DNA of 12,322 bases from Desulfobacterales bacterium (GTDB lineage: Bacteria; Desulfobacterota; Desulfobacteria; Desulfobacterales; RPRI01): the NCBI GenBank assembly GCA_020052975.1, contig JAGVOC010000484.1, positions 1-12,322 of the forward strand, read 5' to 3'. Position 1 is the stretch's first letter, and the number at the start of each line of letters is the position of its first letter. This document shows, one piece after another, positions 12,101 through 12,322 of this stretch. The notes under the pieces are model-generated. The model was not told the origin of the DNA and made no database searches. It worked only from the letters and a program-made list of their open reading frames with translations. Made by a program: the position numbers and the translations under genes.

Positions 12101-12322
12101 ATGAAAAAAAGAAATATCGTTATCCACTTTTTAGTGCTTCTTATGCTTATTGCCAACTTCGCAGCCTGTGCATCGACAAGCACACGTGAAAGTTCAGGTG
12201 AATATGTTGACGATTCGGTCATTACGACCAAGGTAAAATCTCTGCTTGCAGCAGATGATTTTCTCAAGTCGTTTCAGATCAGTGTTGAAACTTACCAGGG
12301 AACCGTTCAACTGAGCGGCTTC
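12101..12322 (+). CDS. BON-domain lipoprotein (5' part, runs off the window)
   Basis: The first 74 codons of a gene that continues past the window. AGGAG lies eight bases before the ATG. Residues 1-22 form a lipoprotein signal peptide (KKR, then a hydrophobic core), with Cys23 after FAA as the probable lipidation site. From about residue 35 the sequence (YVDDSVITTKVKSLLAADD, then FQISVETYQGTVQLSGF) is the start of a BON domain, the OsmY-type fold associated with outer-membrane or periplasmic stress proteins that bind phospholipid. The likely location is the inner leaflet of the outer membrane. A good sigma-54 promoter precedes it. The C-terminal part, and whether it has one or two BON domains, cannot be seen. 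Confidence 0.9.
   Translation, partial: MKKRNIVIHFLVLLMLIANFAACASTSTRESSGEYVDDSVITTKVKSLLAADDFLKSFQISVETYQGTVQLSGF

Noticed and set aside
1..12322. CRISPR arrays, tRNA or rRNA genes
   Set aside because: No regularly spaced direct repeats, cloverleaf-like segments or rRNA-like sequence were seen on either strand.

Overview
The window looks like a chromosomal segment of a Gram-negative environmental bacterium. A PEP-CTERM protein, a BON-domain lipoprotein, sigma-54-type promoters and an integron integrase with a long N-terminal extension together suggest a Desulfobacterota (deltaproteobacterial) or similar lineage. This is inferred from gene content only. No rRNA, tRNA or CRISPR array was seen.

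Bases 1-4580 form an integron platform. A plus-strand tyrosine recombinase (2238-3551) carries the IntI-specific insertion. Upstream of its start is an attI-like region (2018-2177). Leading away from it on the minus strand are at least three cassettes: cupin plus VOC protein (two overlapping genes, one attC), a 96-residue unknown protein (own attC), and a 178-residue membrane-anchored unknown whose attC is not resolved before the window edge. The two attC sites fold as expected, and their R'' boxes match the first bases of their own cassettes. Downstream of intI are a 5' fragment of a CNT nucleoside transporter gene with its promoter, and then a minus-strand BrnT-type toxin-antitoxin pair. Next comes a second, roughly 80% identical copy of the attI/intI-promoter region (4421-4578). 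The two copies stop matching exactly at the GTTA core site, as expected for two attI sites holding different inserts. The second copy lies directly upstream of tgt, and its copied promoter sits at almost the same distance from the tgt start as the original does from the intI start.

Bases 4639-10287 are housekeeping or ordinary genes: tgt (queuosine tRNA modification), a convergent minus-strand pair (MFS transporter followed by a COG2509-type FAD-dependent oxidoreductase), a palindromic MITE-like repeat (8696-8886), and a second, unrelated MFS transporter.

Bases 10288-12322 hold a strong bidirectional terminator, a relic of an IS91-type transposase, a minus-strand DUF3494 (ice-binding-like) PEP-CTERM protein, a frameshifted relic of a Fis-type helix-turn-helix, and the start of a BON-domain lipoprotein running off the window end. 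Both intact genes here have a correctly spaced sigma-54 (-24/-12) promoter candidate upstream, firing divergently. This fits the known RpoN/PrsR control of some PEP-CTERM systems.
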